From positions 1,302,001-1,366,000 of the forward strand of contig CAWJJM010000012.1 in the NCBI GenBank assembly GCA_963843275.1: a DNA stretch of 64,000 nt, read 5' to 3'. Below are positions 50,158 through 59,836 of the stretch, one piece after another (within the stretch, counting starts at the first letter, position 1; each line of letters begins with the position of its first letter). The position numbers and the translations under genes are program-made. Source of the stretch: CAWJJM01 sp963843275. GTDB lineage: Bacteria > Acidobacteriota > Thermoanaerobaculia > Multivoradales > JBCCEF01. The notes beneath the pieces are model-generated. The model made no database searches, had not been told where the DNA came from, and saw only the letters and a program-made list of their open reading frames with translations.

Positions 50158-51312
50158 ATGCGCCCCACAACACGGTTCGTTTCCCCGATCGCCCTGCTGC
50201 TGGGCCTCGCCGTCGTCGTGTCCTCCCCCGTCGCGTCCGCCACCGAGAGCACCCCCGGTGGCGCCGGCGGAGCGGCGGCCCCCGAGGAGTTCCCGCTGCC
50301 GTTCGCCGCCGACGACGAGCTCGAGCTCGCCGGCCGGCGCCTCGGGCACCTGCCGGGGGGCAACTACGACAAGGCCGCGGCGATCATCCGCTTCATCTTC
50401 CAGGACCGCGACGGCCTGCAGTTCAAGTACCGCCGCTACCCCACCCTCAACGCCGACGAGGCCTTCGAGCAGCACGCCGGCAACTGCCTGTCGCTGGTCA
50501 ACCTCTACATCGCCCTGGCGCGCGCCGCGGGCCTGGACGCCTTCCCGGTGCAGGTGGAGGACTTCGTGGTCTTCTCCCGCCACGACGGGACCGTGGTGCG
50601 CAGCACCCACGTTGTCGGCGGCCTCAACATCAGCGGCCAGATGCTGACGGTGGACTTCCTTCCCGACCGCGAGAAGGCCTACCGCCGGCTGACCCCGATC
50701 TCCGATCAGCGCCACGCCGCGCTGTACTACAACGCGGTGGCGGTGGAGGCGATGTTCGACGGCGACGACGACAGGGCGGCGACGCTCTTCCAGCACGCCC
50801 TGGAGCTGGAGCCGCAGGCGGCGGAGACCTGGAACAACTACGGCGTCTTCGCCCGCCGGCACGGCGATCTGCCGACGGCGATGGCGCGCCTCGAGCAGGC
50901 CCTCGAGCGGGACCGCAACTTCCTGCCGGCGATCAACAACCTCGCCGGCCTCTACCGCATCAGCGGGCGTCCCCACCTGGCCCAGAAGATGGAGAAGCGG
51001 GCGCTCGAGGCGAAGTACCAGAACCCCTTCTTCCTGGTCGACCAGTCGGTCCGGCGCATCTACGACGGCGAGCTGGACGACGCGGAGCACCTGCTGCAGC
51101 GCGCCCGCCGGATCGACCCGTCGATCCCCGAGGTCTATGTCGCCCTCGGCCGGATCGACCTGCTGCGCGGGCGCACCGACCGCGCCGAGCGCAACTTCGA
51201 GGCCGCCCGCAAGCACAGCCTCGAGCTCTCCCCCGCCTTCCAGCGGGGCGTGGACCGCAAGATCGACCGGCTGCTGCAGGTCGCCAGCAACCGGCCGGAC
51301 GACGCGCCCTAG
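50158..51312 (+). CDS. Exported transglutaminase-like/TPR protein
   Basis: A 384-residue protein with a signal peptide (SPIALLLGLAVVVSSPVASA). Residues 75-200 form a transglutaminase-like core: EQHAGNCLSLVNLYIALARA carries the catalytic Cys, RSTHVVGGLNISGQMLTVDF the His and Asp-containing region. TPR helices follow (EAMFDGDDDRAATLFQHALE, TWNNYGVFARRHGDLPTAMA, NNLAGLYRISGRPHLAQKME). It may be a protease-like or crosslinking enzyme or a scaffold. GGAGGTGACC precedes the ATG and a TATAGT box lies at about 50124-50129. Its stop overlaps that of the convergent cytochrome gene by 4 bases. Confidence 0.8.
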   Translation: MRPTTRFVSPIALLLGLAVVVSSPVASATESTPGGAGGAAAPEEFPLPFAADDELELAGRRLGHLPGGNYDKAAAIIRFIFQDRDGLQFKYRRYPTLNADEAFEQHAGNCLSLVNLYIALARAAGLDAFPVQVEDFVVFSRHDGTVVRSTHVVGGLNISGQMLTVDFLPDREKAYRRLTPISDQRHAALYYNAVAVEAMFDGDDDRAATLFQHALELEPQAAETWNNYGVFARRHGDLPTAMARLEQALERDRNFLPAINNLAGLYRISGRPHLAQKMEKRALEAKYQNPFFLVDQSVRRIYDGELDDAEHLLQRARRIDPSIPEVYVALGRIDLLRGRTDRAERNFEAARKHSLELSPAFQRGVDRKIDRLLQVASNRPDDAP

Positions 51313-51761
51313 CGCCGGCCGCCGGTGGCCGCCCGGTCGCTCGCCTGGATCGACTCCAGGTAGGCGACCAGCGCCTCGACCTTCCGCTTGACCTCGCTCT
51401 CGCGCACCTCCTGGGGCTGCTCCTCGAGCGCGTCGGCCTTCTGGAACACGTCGCCCCACACCGGCATGTCGCGGGAACCGTGTCCGGGGACGGGCTGGCG
51501 CCCGTCGATGGCCCGGTAGACCATCTCGGCGGGGAACTCGCCGTCCGCCCGCTCGGACAGGCGGGTCAGATCGGCCGGGCGCGGGGTGAGGTACTCGGCG
51601 ATGTTGCCGTCGCCGTGCCCGGCCTCGCCGTGACAGCTGGCGCAGTAGACGCGGAAGATGGTGTGCCCGAGGACGGCGCTGCCGTCCGCCGGCTCGGCTC
51701 CGCCCGGGGCGACGGCCGCAACCGCCGCCGCGACCGCGAGGACAACCCAGACTCGCTTCAT
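51309..51761 (-). CDS. Periplasmic class-I cytochrome c
   Basis: A 150-residue protein with a signal peptide (VWVVLAVAAAVAAVAPGGAE). RVYCASCHGEAGHGDGNIAE is the haem-binding CxxCH, and SRDMPVWGDVFQK supplies the Met axial ligand. It is a monohaem electron carrier. No oxidase or reductase is beside it. GGGAGG precedes the ATG. Confidence 0.9.
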   Translation of the reverse strand: MKRVWVVLAVAAAVAAVAPGGAEPADGSAVLGHTIFRVYCASCHGEAGHGDGNIAEYLTPRPADLTRLSERADGEFPAEMVYRAIDGRQPVPGHGSRDMPVWGDVFQKADALEEQPQEVRESEVKRKVEALVAYLESIQASDRAATGGRR

Positions 51762-51874
51762 GTGCGGCCTCCCTTCGCCTGTGACGCTGGCCCCAGGCTA
51801 CCGCCCAGCGGCCCCGCCCGCACCCCCCGCAGGGGCGGCTGGACCACCGCCCCCGGACGGGGCTCGTCGCCGCT

Positions 51875-52738
51875 TCAGGCCGCTTCCGCCCGGGGCTCCG
51901 CCGGCGCGTCGACCCGGTTGGAGGCCTTGATCTCCTCGCTCGGCTCCTTGAGGTCCCAGACCAGGCCGACGGCCGCGAGGCCGCGCAGCACGTAGTAGGT
52001 GAGGTCCACCTCCCACCAGTAGAACCCTTGCCGCGTCGAGCTCTTGTAGTAGTGGTGGTTGTTGTGCCACCCCTCGCCGAGGGTGACCAGGGCGAGCAGC
52101 AGGCTGTTGCGGCTGTCGTCCTTGGTGCGGTAGCGGCGCCGCCCGAACATGTGGGTGAGGCTGTTGATGGCGAAGGTACAGTGCCACAGCACCACGGTGC
52201 TGACGAAGAAGCCCCACACCAGGGCCGGCAGCCCGCCGGCGGCGAAGAGCACCGCGGCCAGCGCCACCGGCGGCACCAGCGGGTACCGGTTGAGCCACAC
52301 CAGCTCCGGGTAGCGGGCGAAGTCCGCGATCCGGTCGTAGTCGGTGGCGTTGTGCTCGGTGGTCAGGATCCAGCCCATGTGCGCCCACAGGAAGCCCTGG
52401 AGACCCGGCGAGTGCAGGTCGCCGTAGCGGTCGCTGTAGCGGTGGTGGTGGCGGTGGTGCGCCGCCCACCACAGCGGCCCCTTCTGCACGCACAGCGAGC
52501 CGAGCAGCGCGAGCACGAGCTGGAAGGCGCGCGAGGTCTTGAAGCTGCGGTGGGAGAAGTAGCGGTGGTAGCCGGCGGTCAGCGCCCACATCCGCACCAC
52601 GTAGAGGGCGGCCGCCAGCCCCACCCAGCTCCACGAGAAGGGGAGCCAGAAGGCGGCGAGCGCCACCAGGTGCACGGCGAAGAAGGGGAGGATCTTGGGC
52701 GACCAGCGGATACGGGGCGGCGCTGCGAGCTCGAGCAT
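51875..52738 (-). CDS. Acyl-CoA/fatty-acid desaturase (delta-9 type)
   Basis: A 287-residue membrane di-iron desaturase. The three His boxes are HRYFSHRSFKTSR, HHRHHHRYSD and EGWHNNHHYYKSS, and three to four hydrophobic segments (VHLVALAAFWLPFSWSWVGL, VALAAVLFAAGGLPALVWGF) place it in the membrane. It should insert a cis double bond in acyl chains. The C-terminal tail is charged and shows no cytochrome b5 domain. Confidence 0.9.
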   Translation of the reverse strand: MLELAAPPRIRWSPKILPFFAVHLVALAAFWLPFSWSWVGLAAALYVVRMWALTAGYHRYFSHRSFKTSRAFQLVLALLGSLCVQKGPLWWAAHHRHHHRYSDRYGDLHSPGLQGFLWAHMGWILTTEHNATDYDRIADFARYPELVWLNRYPLVPPVALAAVLFAAGGLPALVWGFFVSTVVLWHCTFAINSLTHMFGRRRYRTKDDSRNSLLLALVTLGEGWHNNHHYYKSSTRQGFYWWEVDLTYYVLRGLAAVGLVWDLKEPSEEIKASNRVDAPAEPRAEAA

Positions 52739-52937
52739 GGGAGCGGGGTCTCCTGGCGAGGTTGGATGGGGCTCGTCGGCGATCGCCCGGCCCGCCCGCC
52801 GAGGGCCTGGACCGAGCCCTTCCAGTCTGACGCCCCCTGTGTCAAGTGACGTCAGGCCTCCGTCACGGAACGGTCAGGCGGCGGCAGGCGCCGCGCCGAC
52901 GCCCCACCCCGGTGCGGTACGATCGAGCCCTGAGGCG

Positions 52938-53882
52938 ATGCCCGTCAAGCGCCGCATCCCGGTCGTCACCTACGTCCTCTCGCTCGCGGTGGCCGTGGCG
53001 CTGCTCGTGGTGTGGGTGGTCTACGTGGTGCGCTCCAGCGTCCGCCTGGGCGAGCTCGCCGGCCGGCTCGGGATGAGCGGCGGCCGCGGCTCGTGGATCC
53101 TCCTGGCGGTGGGCTGCCTCCTCTTCTTCCTGCTGATCGGCGGCCTCACCTACCAGCTCGCCCAGGCCCTGGCCGCGGCCCGCTACCTCCACACCCAGGA
53201 GGAGTTCCTGGCCAACATCACCCACGAGCTCAAGTCCCCGCTCGCCGCCATCAAGCTGCACGCCCAGACGCTCGAGCAGGCCGACCTTCCCGACGAGGTG
53301 CGCCGCCGCTCCACCGGCTTCGTGCTGCAGCAGGCCGACCGCATGGCCCGGCTGGTCGACAACGTGCTCGAGAGCAGCCGCCTGACCGCCCAGCGCCACC
53401 GCCTCGAGCTGCGGCCGATCGACCTCGGCGAGTTCCTGCGCGGCTACCTCGGCGAGGCGCGGCCGCGGATCGAGAGCCGCGGCGTCGTCCTCGCCGCCGA
53501 GGTCACCACCGCAGCGACGGTGATGGCCACCGAGGACGCCCTCTACCGGGTGATGGAGAACCTGCTCGACAACGCCGCCCGCTTCTCGCGCCCCGGCGGC
53601 GAGGTGCGCTGCCGGGCCCGCGACGTCGGCCCCCTGGCCCGGCTCGAGGTCGAGGACGACGGCGTCGGCATCCCCAAGCGCGAGCTACCCCGTGTCTTCG
53701 ACCGCTTCTACCGGGCGGGCTCGGGGGGCGCCGACCGGCTGCCCTCGGGGACCGGCCTGGGTCTCGCCATCGTCTCCGCCCTCGTCGAGGAGATGCGCGG
53801 CCGGGTGCAGGCCACCTCCCCGGAGGGCCGGCCCGGGGCCCGTTTCGTCGTCGAGCTGCCGCGCCTGGAGCGTGCCGGATGA
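52938..53882 (+). CDS. Sensor histidine kinase
   Basis: A 314-residue sensor with two membrane helices (VLSLAVAVALLVVWVVYVVR, ILLAVGCLLFFLLIGGLTYQ) and only a short loop between, so it has no large periplasmic sensor domain. FLANITHELKSPLAAIKLHA holds the phosphoaccepting His; NLLDNAARFS is the N box, DDGVGIPKRELPRVFDRFYR G1 and F, and GTGLGLAIVSALVEEM G2. Its stop overlaps the response-regulator start (ATGA). A TACGAT box lies at about 52918. Confidence 0.92.
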   Translation: MPVKRRIPVVTYVLSLAVAVALLVVWVVYVVRSSVRLGELAGRLGMSGGRGSWILLAVGCLLFFLLIGGLTYQLAQALAAARYLHTQEEFLANITHELKSPLAAIKLHAQTLEQADLPDEVRRRSTGFVLQQADRMARLVDNVLESSRLTAQRHRLELRPIDLGEFLRGYLGEARPRIESRGVVLAAEVTTAATVMATEDALYRVMENLLDNAARFSRPGGEVRCRARDVGPLARLEVEDDGVGIPKRELPRVFDRFYRAGSGGADRLPSGTGLGLAIVSALVEEMRGRVQATSPEGRPGARFVVELPRLERAG

Positions 53883-54594
53883 GCGTGGAGGGCGCCCGCG
53901 TCCTGGTGGTCGAGGACGAGGAGGCGATCGCCGCCGGGCTGGCGCTGAACCTCGAGCGCAAGGGCTGCCGGGTCGAGGTGGTGGGCGACGGCCGCAGCGC
54001 CCTGGCGCGGGCCGCCGCGGGCGGCTGGGACCTCTCGTCCTCGACGTGCGGCTGCCGGAGGTCGACGGCTTCGAGGTGTGCCAGCGGCTGCGGGCGCGCA
54101 ACGACCTGACGCCGATCCTCATCCTCACCGCCCGCGCCCAGCCCGACGACGTGATCTACGGCCTCAAGCTCGGCGCCGACGACTACGTCACCAAGCCGTT
54201 CGACCTCGCCGAGCTGCTGGCCCGTGTCGAGGGCCTGCTGCGGCGCAGCGCCTGGGCGCGGCGCGGCGAGGGCGACGAGGGTGCCGCGGCGGCGCGGCGC
54301 GTGCACTTCGGCGAGCACTGGGTCGACTTCGGCACCTGGGAGGCGCAGACCCGCCACGGCGTGCAGAAGCTCTCCCGCAAGGAGATCGCGGTGATGAAGG
54401 TGCTCACCGCGCGGCCCAATCAGGTGGTGACGCGCCGCGAGCTCCTCGCCGAGGTCTGGGAGCTCCCCCACCACCCCAACACCCGCGTCGTCGACAACGT
54501 CATCGTGGCGCTGCGCAAGGCCTTCGAGGAGAACTCCTGGCGGCCGCGGCACATCCACAGCGTGCGCGGCGCCGGCTACCGGTTCGTGCCATGA
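53879..54594 (+). CDS. OmpR/PhoB-family response regulator, one frameshift
   Basis: About 238 residues after restoring one missing base near 54032 (GWDL then VLDVRLPEVDGF, with the phosphoacceptor Asp). RVLVVEDEEAIAAGLAL supplies the acidic pocket, ILILTARAQPDDVIYGLKLG and ADDYVTKPFDLAELLARVEG the Thr and Lys. The winged-helix output domain includes LSRKEIAVMKVLTARPNQVV and TRVVDNVIVALRKAFEE. It overlaps both the kinase and the methyltransferase gene, so the three form one unit. Confidence 0.9.
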
Positions 54595-55542
54595 GCGACG
54601 ACCGCCTGCGGGTCCTCGAGCTGTACTGCGGCATCGGCGGCGTCGCCGCCGCCCTCGGGGGCACCGCCGAGGTGGTGGCCGCGGTCGACATCGACCGCCA
54701 GGCCCTCGCCGTGTACGCCGCCAACTTCGCCCACCCGGCCCACGCCCGCAACCTCGATGCCGCCGCAGCCGCCGCCTTCGCGGCGCTCGGCGCCGACCTG
54801 TGGACCCTGTCGCCGCCGTGCCAGCCCTACACCCGGCGTGGCCGCGGGCGCGACCTCGACGACCCGCGGGCGGCCAGCCTGCCGCCGCTGCTCGACGCGC
54901 TCGCCGCCGCGCCGCCCCCCTACCTGTTCCTCGAGAGCGTGCCCGGCTTCGCCGGCTCGCGCGCCCACGCCCGGCTGCGCGCCGTGCTCGACGGCGCCGG
55001 CTACAGGGTGGTCGAGCGGCTGCTCTGCCCTTCGCAGTGGGGGATGCCCAACCGCCGCCGGCGCTTCTACCTGGTGGCCGGCCGCGCCGGCGCGGCGCCG
55101 CTGGGACCGGTGGCCGCACCGCCGGCGCGGCCCCGCGGGCTCGTCCTGGCGGAGCTGCTGGACGCGGCGCCCGCGCCGGAGCTCGCGGTTCCCGGCCGGC
55201 TGGCGCGCGCCTACCGGCACGCCCTCGACGTCGTCGATCCCGCCGACCCGGCGGCGCGGACCGCCTGCTTCACCGCCGCCTACGGGCGCTCCCCCGTGCG
55301 CAGCGGCTCCTACCTGGTGACGGCGCCCCCGGCGGCCCCGGGCGACCCGCCGTCGCTGCGCCGCTTCTCGCCCCGCGAGATCCTGCGCCTGCTCGGGTTC
55401 CCGGAAGGACTACCGCCTGCCCCCGGGCCTGCCGCACCGCACCGGCTGGCGCCTGGCCGGCAACAGCCTGGCGCTCGTCCCGGTGCGGGCGATGCTGGCC
55501 GCCGTGCCCGCCCTCGGAACGCGCCTCGCCCCCGCCGCCTGA
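54591..55542 (+). CDS. DNMT2/TRDMT1-like cytosine-5 methyltransferase, one frameshift
   Basis: About 316 residues after removing one extra base near 55405. LRVLELYCGIGGVAAAL is motif I, TLSPPCQPYTRRG motif IV with the catalytic Cys, FLESVPGF motif VI, QWGMPNRRRRFYLV motif VIII and FSPREILRLLGFP motif IX/X. Two features favour DNMT2 over restriction-type enzymes: motif IV PPCQPYTR and the ACFTAAYGRSPVRSGSYLV segment, which carries the CFT-x-x-YG hallmark of DNMT2. DNMT2 methylates C38 of tRNA-Asp (tRNA-Glu in Geobacter). No target-recognition domain of a restriction enzyme is present. The ATG overlaps the regulator stop. Confidence 0.75.
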
Positions 55543-55592
55543 GGTCGTCCGGGGGCGGCGGGTTGCGCTACCATTCCCCGCACACGGCCGCC

Positions 55593-56694
<1,102 letters not shown>

Positions 56695-56736
56695 GGGGAT
56701 CGGCCCGCCGGACGGACGGCGCCCCTCGCCCCTCCT

Positions 56737-56803
56737 CGGTGCGAGGCACCGGGGCGGGACGGGGCGGCCGCCCGCGGCCGCCGGCCGGAGGCGCGCGCCT
56801 CCG
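56737..56803. terminator. Hairpins between convergent corA and ald
   Basis: CGGTGC-GAG-GCACCG (56737-56751) and the 18-base palindrome CGGAGGCGCGCGCCTCCG (56786-56803) sit in the 147-base gap between two converging genes. They can serve as a bidirectional 3' end. No U-tract follows, and they are unrelated in sequence to the repeat arrays. Confidence 0.4.
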
Positions 56804-56841
56804 CGGGTGGAGCCGCGGACGGCCCGGCGCTCCGCGCCCCG

Positions 56842-57963
56842 CTAGCCGAGGTCGACGAGGTCGGCGAGCGGGGTGTAGTCGCGGCCCTGCGACTCGGCCA
56901 CCGGGCGGCAGGTGACGGCGCCGCGGAAGGTGTTGACGCCGGCGAGCAGTCCGGGGTCGGCCTTGACCGCCGCCTCGACGCCCCGGTTGGCGAGCTCCAG
57001 GGTGTAGGGCATGGTGGCGTTGTTCAGCGCGAAGGTGGAGGTGCGCGGCACCGCGCCCGGCATGTTCGCCACGCAGTAGTGGACCACGCCGTCGACCTCG
57101 TAGACCGGGTTCGAGTGGGTGGTGGCGTGGGTGGTCTCGAAGCAGCCGCCCTGGTCGACCGCCACGTCGACGATCACCGCCCCGCGCTTCATCTCGGCGA
57201 GCATGGCGCGGGTGACCAGCTTGGGCGCCGCGGCGCCCGGGATCAGCACGGCACCGACCAGGATGTCCGCCCGGCCCAGGGCGGTCATCAGGTTGTGGTG
57301 GTTCGACGCCAGGGTGGTGAGCTCGCCGCGGAAGACGTCGTCGAGGTACCGCATGCGATCGATCGAGGCCTCGAGCACGGTCACCCGGGCCCCGACGCCG
57401 AGCGCGATCTTGGCGGCGTTGATCCCGACGATGCCGCCGCCCAGGATCACCACGTCCCCCGGCGGCACGCCGGGGACACCGGACAGCAGCGTGCCGCGGC
57501 CGCCGCGGAACTTCTGCAGGTAGTTGGCGCCGGCCAGGACCGACATCCGCCCGGCCACCTCCGACATCGGGGTGAGCAGCGGCAGGCGGCCGTGGCGGTC
57601 GGTCACCGTCTCGTAGGCGATGCCGGTCACGCCGCGCTCGACGAGCGCGTCGGTCAGCTCCGGCAGCGGCGCCAGGTGCAGGTAGGTGAACAGCACCTGC
57701 CCCTCGCGCATCCGCGGGTACTCGCTGGCCACCGGCTCCTTGACCTTGACCACCATCTCCGCCTCGCCCCAGGCGGTGTCGGCGTCCGGCACGATGGTGG
57801 CGCCGGCGGCGACGTACTCCTCGTCGGGGATGCCGCTGCCCTCCCCGGCGCCCCGCTGCACCCGCACGTCGTGGCCGGCGGCGGCCAGCGCGTGCACCGT
57901 CGCCGGGATCATGCCGACCCGGCACTCGCTGTCTTTGACCTCGGTGGGAACTCCGATTCTCAC
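56842..57963 (-). CDS. ald: Alanine dehydrogenase
   Basis: A 373-residue NAD-dependent enzyme that interconverts alanine and pyruvate plus ammonia. MRIGVPTEVKDSECRVGMIP is the family start; AGHDVRVQRGAGEGSGIPDE, MVVKVKEP (with a catalytic Lys), FTYLHLAPLPELTDALVERG (catalytic His) and VVILGGGIVGINAAKIALGV (NAD-binding) follow in order. The start is a GTG overlapping the stop of the bactofilin gene by 4 bases, so the two are coupled. Confidence 0.95.
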   Translation of the reverse strand: MRIGVPTEVKDSECRVGMIPATVHALAAAGHDVRVQRGAGEGSGIPDEEYVAAGATIVPDADTAWGEAEMVVKVKEPVASEYPRMREGQVLFTYLHLAPLPELTDALVERGVTGIAYETVTDRHGRLPLLTPMSEVAGRMSVLAGANYLQKFRGGRGTLLSGVPGVPPGDVVILGGGIVGINAAKIALGVGARVTVLEASIDRMRYLDDVFRGELTTLASNHHNLMTALGRADILVGAVLIPGAAAPKLVTRAMLAEMKRGAVIVDVAVDQGGCFETTHATTHSNPVYEVDGVVHYCVANMPGAVPRTSTFALNNATMPYTLELANRGVEAAVKADPGLLAGVNTFRGAVTCRPVAESQGRDYTPLADLVDLG

Positions 57964-58422
57964 GCTTCGTCCCTCGCCGCGGCGCCGGGACGGACGCCCC
58001 TGTCGCCGCTCATTTTCACGTTTCCCTTGAAGAAAGCGCCCTCGGCGATGACGACCCGCGGAGCCTCGATGTCCCCCTCGGCGGTCCCCGAAGGGGCCAC
58101 CTCGGCGCGCTCTCCGGCCCGCACGTCACCTTCGATCTTCCCTTTGACGAGGACGGAGCCGGCCGTGACGCCGCCCCGCACCCGCCCCCCTTCGCCGATG
58201 ACCACCATGCCGTCGACCATCACCCGCCCCTCCACCAGCCCGAAGATCTCGACCCGCCCCGACCCGCTGACCGTGCCGTGGACGCGCAGGCCGCGCCCGA
58301 GGCGGGTGACGGCTGCCGCTGCGCCGCGGCGCAGCGGCTCGCCCGCCGGGCGGGCCGGGAGGCTCGCCGGCCGGCTCTCCGAGCTCGTCCGGGCTACGGT
58401 CGTCGCGGCGGAAGAGGGGCAT
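57960..58422 (-). CDS. Bactofilin-family polymer-forming protein, one frameshift
   Basis: About 153 residues after removing one base near 58320. The Pro/Gly-rich N-terminus MPLFRRDDRSPDELGE shifts into VTRLGRGLRVHGTVSGSG and EGRVMVDGMVVIGEGGRVRG, then GGVTAGSVLVKGKIEGDVRA. The short Gly/Val repeats form the right-handed beta-helix of bactofilins, cytoskeletal or envelope-linked polymers. A disordered tail follows. It shares a transcript with ald. Confidence 0.78.
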
Positions 58423-58440
58423 GGGGAGGAGGGGGGAACT

Positions 58441-58517
58441 TGGAGCGGGCAACGGGACTCGAACCCGCGACATCAAGCTTGGGAAGCTTGCACTCTACCA
58501 GCTGAGTTATGCCCGCT
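58441..58517 (-). tRNA. tRNA-Gly, anticodon CCC
   Basis: The minus strand begins AGCGGGC at 58517 and folds as a cloverleaf: acceptor AGCGGGC/GCCCGCT, D-arm GCTC-type with TGGTAGAG, anticodon stem CAAGC/GCTTG with loop TTCCCAA (anticodon CCC at 58483-58481), and T-arm GCGGG/CCCGT region with TTCGA. The CCA end is encoded (TGG at 58441-58443 on the + strand). It decodes GGG. No variable-arm extension is present. Confidence 0.96.
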
Positions 58518-58625
58518 CGGACGATCCTGCCGGCAGGAAATCTAGCCGACCCCGGCGAACGGGTCAAGACCGCGGGCGCCGCGGGCGGGGCCGCGGCGCG
58601 GCTGGCGGGCGCCGGGCACCGGGGC

Positions 58626-58631
58626 TATACT
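58626..58631 (+). promoter_or_regulatory. -10 box TATACT of the 58641 gene
   Basis: TATACT ends 9 bases before the ATG at 58641 with no ribosome-binding site between, matching the leaderless pattern at 554 and 31167. Confidence 0.5.
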
Positions 58632-58640
58632 GATCGCGCG

Positions 58641-58928
58641 ATGGACGGCTCCGAGACCAAGGGCTCCGCCGCCGGACGCGGCGGCCCGCTGTACTTCTTC
58701 CCCGACCGCGAGATCACCGCCGCCGAGCTGCGCAGGATCCTCGACGAAGGCTCCGCCGAGGAGCGCGCCTGGGCGGTCTCCCACCTGCTCCGCTACGCGC
58801 AGTGGGACGACATCTGGTCCTACGTCTCCCGCGACGAGGTGCGCGAGATCTTCGCCGAGCTCGACCTGCCGGACAACCTCCGCCAGGCGTGGGGGCGGAT
58901 GCTCAAGGTGGAGACGCCGGTCGGCTGA
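58641..58928 (+). CDS. Small conserved-looking protein, function unknown
   Basis: A 95-residue soluble protein: PLYFFPDREITAAELRRILD, SAEERAWAVSHLLRYAQWDD and IWSYVSRDEVREIFAELDL. It resembles the N-terminal part of small helical proteins that accompany type IV toxin-antitoxin modules (nucleotidyl-transferase partners), but no partner gene is adjacent and I would not assign it. It has a clear -10 box and a GC3 pattern typical of coding sequence. Confidence 0.7.
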   Translation: MDGSETKGSAAGRGGPLYFFPDREITAAELRRILDEGSAEERAWAVSHLLRYAQWDDIWSYVSRDEVREIFAELDLPDNLRQAWGRMLKVETPVG

Positions 58929-58945
58929 TCCCCCCGCGGCCGCCC

Positions 58946-59836
58946 TCAGGGTCCGGGAGCCGGCGCCGCCTCCGCACGCTCGGCGAGCAGCTTCGCCGCC
59001 CGCTCCTTCGACAGCGCGATGGCCCGTGCCACCGGCTCGGGCGGTAGGACGAACACCCCGATCGGGCCGGAGGTCTTGCCGTTCTGGCCGCCGAGCATGC
59101 CGCCGAAGCCCTGCATCCCCCCGCCGGGATCGGTCCCGACGCTCGACAGCACGGAGGCGAGCACCCCCACCGGCCGGCCGGCGTCGTCGAACACCGGCAG
59201 GCCGAGGGTGGTGGGTTCGCCGTCGACCACCCAGCCGCGCCGCGGCTTCGCCATCTCCCCGACGAGCAGCAGCCGCGACAGGTAGAGGGTGCGGTCGAAG
59301 CTGGGGTTGAGCCGGGAGACGGCGTACACGGTCTGCCCCACCGCCGGGCTCGCCGCGGCCGCGAAGTCCACCGCCACCAACGGCTCCGCGGGCGGCTCGG
59401 CGAGCTGCAGGAAGGCGACGTCGAGGTTCGAATCGGAGGCGGCGAGGAAGGCGGCCTGCGGCCGGGCCGCCCCGGGCAGGGTGACCTCGAACGAGGTCGG
59501 CGTCAGCTTGACGTCGAAGTCGTCGCCGCCCCGGCCCATCAGCTCCACCATCTCCTTGAATCGCGACGAGGAGATGCTGCTGTTCCACACCATGATCAGC
59601 CCGCCGGGGTCGACCACCGCGCCGACCAGGTCGAGCTTCCCCTCCTGCTGGTTGCCCTGGCCGTTCATCTGCATCTCCATCTTCACCACCGCCTCGACCG
59701 ACACCGTCGCGGGGCCGTAGCGGCCGAGCAGACCGCGCACCGCCGCCGCCTCCTCGGCGGCCACGGCGGCGGGCGGGAGGGCGGCGGCGGCCAGGGCCGA
59801 CAGGGCGACGGCGGCGAGCGTGCGGCGAGGGCTCAT
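58946..59836 (-). CDS. Protease-dead trypsin-like homologue next to HtrA
   Basis: A 296-residue exported protein (signal LAAVALSALAAAALPPAAVA). The fold looks like the S1C family: AVVDPGGLIMVWN, NLDVAFLQLAEPP with the acidic position, and TLGLPVFDDAGRPVGVLASV, where trypsin-like proteases have GNSGGPVFD. The Ser nucleophile and the His in a TNxHV motif are missing. It is probably a substrate-binding or regulatory partner of the active protease. Its ATG overlaps the HtrA stop (ATGA), so the two are co-translated. Confidence 0.7.
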   Translation of the reverse strand: MSPRRTLAAVALSALAAAALPPAAVAAEEAAAVRGLLGRYGPATVSVEAVVKMEMQMNGQGNQQEGKLDLVGAVVDPGGLIMVWNSSISSSRFKEMVELMGRGGDDFDVKLTPTSFEVTLPGAARPQAAFLAASDSNLDVAFLQLAEPPAEPLVAVDFAAAASPAVGQTVYAVSRLNPSFDRTLYLSRLLLVGEMAKPRRGWVVDGEPTTLGLPVFDDAGRPVGVLASVLSSVGTDPGGGMQGFGGMLGGQNGKTSGPIGVFVLPPEPVARAIALSKERAAKLLAERAEAAPAPGP

